Of a stretch of DNA of 64,000 nucleotides, positions 61,976-64,000 are shown piece by piece. Source of the stretch: Pseudolabrys sp. Root1462 (GTDB lineage: Bacteria; Pseudomonadota; Alphaproteobacteria; Rhizobiales; Xanthobacteraceae); NCBI RefSeq assembly GCF_001426945.1, contig NZ_LMFS01000001.1, forward strand, positions 2,412,609 to 2,476,608. The letters run 5' to 3'. Made by a program: the position numbers and the translations under genes. The first letter of the stretch is position 1; every line of letters starts with the position of its first letter. The notes under the pieces were generated by a model. It was not told where the DNA came from and ran no database searches. It saw only the letters and a list, made by a program, of their open reading frames with translations.

Positions 61976-63184
61976 CTATTCCCCGGCCCGCTTCTTTGCC
62001 TTGACCTCGCCGGTATTTTCGTCGATCGAGACTTCCGTCGCGTTCACCGCCTGGCCGACCCGCGCGGTCTGGCTGCCCTCGACGATAACGCGGTCGCCAT
62101 CGTTGATGCCCGAGCGAACAAGCCAGTTGTTGCCGACATTGCGGTCGATCGAGACGGCACGCTGCTCCACCTTGTCGTCCTTGCCCACGAACAGCGCGAC
62201 CGCATCTCCCTTGGTGTCCCGCGTCACCGCCCGCTGCGGCACGACAAAGCTGTTCTCGGCAACGCCTTCCTGAATGATTGCGCGCACATACATACCCGGC
62301 AGCAGCAGACGATCGGGGTTCGGAAACTCCGCGCGCAACGTGAAGGTGCCGGTTGTTTCGCTGACATTCGACTCGGCGAAAAGAAATTTTCCCGGCAGCG
62401 AATAGAGCGCGCCGTCGTCGAGCTTGAGCTTTACACTGACATCCGGTCCGTTGAACTTGAGGCGTCCTTCGCGGACCGCCTGGCGCCAGGCCAACAGGTT
62501 GGTGCTCGACTCCGTCACATCGACATTGATCGGGTCGATCGTGCGGATCGTCGTCAACAACGTGCTCTGGTTCGCGGTGACGAGCGCGCCCTCGGTCAGC
62601 GACGACTTGTCGATGCGCCCGCCGATCGGCGCGGTAATGGTTGTGAAGTCGAGGCTGATGCGCGCCGACTCGACGTTGGCTTTGGCAGACGCGACATCGG
62701 CCTTTGCTTGCGCCAGCGACGCGTTGGCGTCATCGAGGTCCTGCTTGCTGACCGCATTCTGCTTGCTGAGATTCTGATAGCGCTCGGCTTTCGCCTCCGC
62801 GCTCGGCACCGACGCTTCGGCCTTCTGCAGCGACGCGACGGCGCTGTCGTAGGAGGCACGGTAGGTGGCCGGGTCGATCTGATAGAGCGGATCGCCGGCC
62901 TTGACCTCACTGCCCTCCTTGAATAACCGCGACTTGATGAGGCCGCCGACCTGCGGTCGCACCTCGGCGGTCAACGATGCCGAAGTCCGGCCCGGCAGTT
63001 CGGTCGTAATGACGACGGATTGCGGATGCAGCGTCACGACGCTGACCTCGGCGCGCATGGCGCCGGCCGGCGGAGCTGACCCGCCCTTGTTGTCGCAGCC
63101 AACCAGCAGGCCGCAAGCAACCATCACGACGGCCAGACGGCTTGCTGACTTTCCGGCGAACCAAATCCCTGCGCGCGCTTGCAT
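61976..63184 (-). CDS. RND efflux periplasmic adaptor (membrane fusion protein, AcrA/MexA type)
   Basis: Periplasmic adaptor (402 aa). A lipoprotein signal ends with the lipobox LLVGC (Cys30), so it should be anchored to the inner membrane by a lipid. The AcrA pattern follows: the beta strand VVITTELPGRTSASLTAEVR, QVGGLIKSRLFKEGSEVKAG, a coiled-coil hairpin around NAVSKQDLDDANASLAQAKA, and LDFTTITAPIGGRIDKSSLT. First gene of the pump operon, divergent from the tetR gene. Confidence 0.94.
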   Translation of the reverse strand: MQARAGIWFAGKSASRLAVVMVACGLLVGCDNKGGSAPPAGAMRAEVSVVTLHPQSVVITTELPGRTSASLTAEVRPQVGGLIKSRLFKEGSEVKAGDPLYQIDPATYRASYDSAVASLQKAEASVPSAEAKAERYQNLSKQNAVSKQDLDDANASLAQAKADVASAKANVESARISLDFTTITAPIGGRIDKSSLTEGALVTANQSTLLTTIRTIDPINVDVTESSTNLLAWRQAVREGRLKFNGPDVSVKLKLDDGALYSLPGKFLFAESNVSETTGTFTLRAEFPNPDRLLLPGMYVRAIIQEGVAENSFVVPQRAVTRDTKGDAVALFVGKDDKVEQRAVSIDRNVGNNWLVRSGINDGDRVIVEGSQTARVGQAVNATEVSIDENTGEVKAKKRAGE

Positions 63185-63204
63185 ACAATCGGCTCTTATT
63201 TACA

Positions 63205-63218
63205 GTACTACCTAGTAC
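63205..63218. promoter_or_regulatory. Palindromic operator candidate for the TetR repressor
   Basis: GTACTA-CC-TAGTAC is a perfect 6-bp inverted repeat with a 2-bp spacer in the 110-bp gap between the divergent adaptor and tetR genes, 20 bp from the adaptor start. It sits in a locally AT-rich stretch likely to contain both promoters. Position and symmetry fit a TetR-type operator controlling the pump and the repressor. Confidence 0.6.
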
Positions 63219-63294
63219 GTATATTCCGCTACTGGCCAAGTCAACTCGGAGCGACCCGATGGTCAGGCGCGAATGAAAGTTCCTTGAGGGCCTT

Positions 63295-63987
63295 GTGCCG
63301 ACAACAATTCAGAAACCTACAGCCACAATTCCGCCCAAAGGGCGCGGCCGGCCGAAACTGCTGTCGGACCGACGCCAGCGTGAACGCGTGGTCGCGTGCG
63401 CCCGGCAACTGCTGCTGAAACAGGGGTACGCACGCACCACCACCGATCAGATCGCCGCGAAGTGCCGTATTTCCAAACAGACGCTTTACAAGTTGTTTCC
63501 GGAGAAGCTGTCGATCTTCGCTGCAATTGTCGATGCCCATCGGCAGGACATGCTCGCTCTGCCGGGCGACTACGCCGGGTTACCGGTCGACGTCGCGCTG
63601 GAAAAGATCTTCCGGGTCGACATCGATGCGCGGTCGCACAAGGAACGCATCGCCATTATCAAGCTGATGATCGCTGAAGCCCCGCTGTTCCCGGAACTGC
63701 GATTGATCATGCATAAGCGCGGCGCCGAAAAATCCCGAGACGAACTTTCCCGCTGGCTCGCCGAGCAGGCGACGGCGGGAAGGATAGCGATCGACAGCCC
63801 GGACGACGATGCACAGATCCTCATGGACATGGTGTTCGGGCCGATCATCCGCCAAACCGTCGGCGCGCCTCGCATGCCTCAGCAGAACATGAAAGATCAC
63901 ATCCGCCGTTGTATCGGCATTTTTCTGCAAGGCGTCGCAATCGAAGCCGGGAAGCGCGACGGCGGCCGCCCGCCACTCAAAGCCTGA
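63295..63987 (+). CDS. TetR-family repressor of the RND pump
   Basis: Regulator (230 aa). An N-terminal basic arm (PPKGRGRPKL) precedes the helix-turn-helix at residues about 49-71 (TTDQIAAKCRISKQTLYKLF). The C-terminal ligand domain is typical in length and ends with a basic tail. GAGGG lies before the GTG start at 63295. Being divergent from the adaptor-pump operon it most likely represses that operon and itself, with release by a pump substrate. Confidence 0.9.
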   Translation: MPTTIQKPTATIPPKGRGRPKLLSDRRQRERVVACARQLLLKQGYARTTTDQIAAKCRISKQTLYKLFPEKLSIFAAIVDAHRQDMLALPGDYAGLPVDVALEKIFRVDIDARSHKERIAIIKLMIAEAPLFPELRLIMHKRGAEKSRDELSRWLAEQATAGRIAIDSPDDDAQILMDMVFGPIIRQTVGAPRMPQQNMKDHIRRCIGIFLQGVAIEAGKRDGGRPPLKA

Positions 63988-64000
63988 CCATTTATCCCGG

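Overview
The window is a gene-dense, high-GC stretch with very strong G/C preference at third codon positions. ATGA stop/start overlaps are frequent and several starts are GTG or TTG. It contains a TamA-TamB pair and many ABC importers of the sulfonate/nitrate, branched-chain and polar amino-acid types. An orphan Bug-type receptor and two CoxLMS-type molybdenum hydroxylases are also present. Together these suggest an alphaproteobacterium, probably a soil or rhizosphere member of the Hyphomicrobiales (Xanthobacteraceae/Nitrobacteraceae-like). This is inference from gene content; I see no rRNA, tRNA, CRISPR, insertion sequence or phage gene.

Layout. (1) 1-4885, minus strand: an operon for an SsuABC/TauABC-like importer with an isochorismatase-family amidase and a lone TctC/Bug binding protein. 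(2) 5440-6771, minus strand: two adjacent broken genes, a HAD hydrolase with an in-frame amber codon and a DUF2848 gene with a deletion/frameshift plus an amber codon. (3) 6858-16554: a flavin reductase and a cupin (+), then enamidase-like amidohydrolase, HpaB-type monooxygenase and DUF1185 (-), divergent from a complete branched-chain-type ABC importer operon ending in a MarR regulator. This looks like uptake and oxidation of an aromatic or N-heterocyclic compound. (4) 16885-21709: ureohydrolase, phosphoribosyltransferase, binuclear amidohydrolase, a solo DUF1116 (AllG-like) protein and a Rieske protein. (5) 21732-26618, minus strand: a molybdenum hydroxylase operon (CoxL, CoxM, CoxS fused to CoxG, MarR). 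(6) 27131-32200: a polar amino-acid ABC importer followed by three DUF1989 genes. (7) 32321-39660: an SsuABC-like importer whose operon begins with a thiamine-diphosphate enzyme, a divergent LysR regulator with a clear operator candidate, and a dihydroxyphthalate-decarboxylase-like protein. (8) 40195-46510: tamA-tamB. (9) 46632-58796: an AraC regulator followed by one long operon: CoxL fused to CoxG, CoxM, CoxS, acyl-CoA synthetase, enoyl-CoA hydratase and a second complete branched-chain-type importer. (10) 58850-63987: an RND efflux pump with a divergent TetR repressor and a palindromic operator between them.

How the parts fit. Regions 1, 3, 6, 7 and 9 each pair an importer with enzymes, so the window reads as a series of substrate-specific uptake-and-degradation cassettes. 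The most unusual part is 16.9-32.2 kb. There a ureohydrolase, a Kcx-type amidohydrolase, an AllG-like protein, a molybdenum hydroxylase and three carboxyguanidine-deiminase-family (DUF1989) proteins sit with an amino-acid importer, without guanidine/urea carboxylase, allophanate hydrolase, AllF or AllH. I propose this as a candidate undescribed pathway for a guanidino, ureido or N-heterocyclic compound. The substrate cannot be read from sequence.
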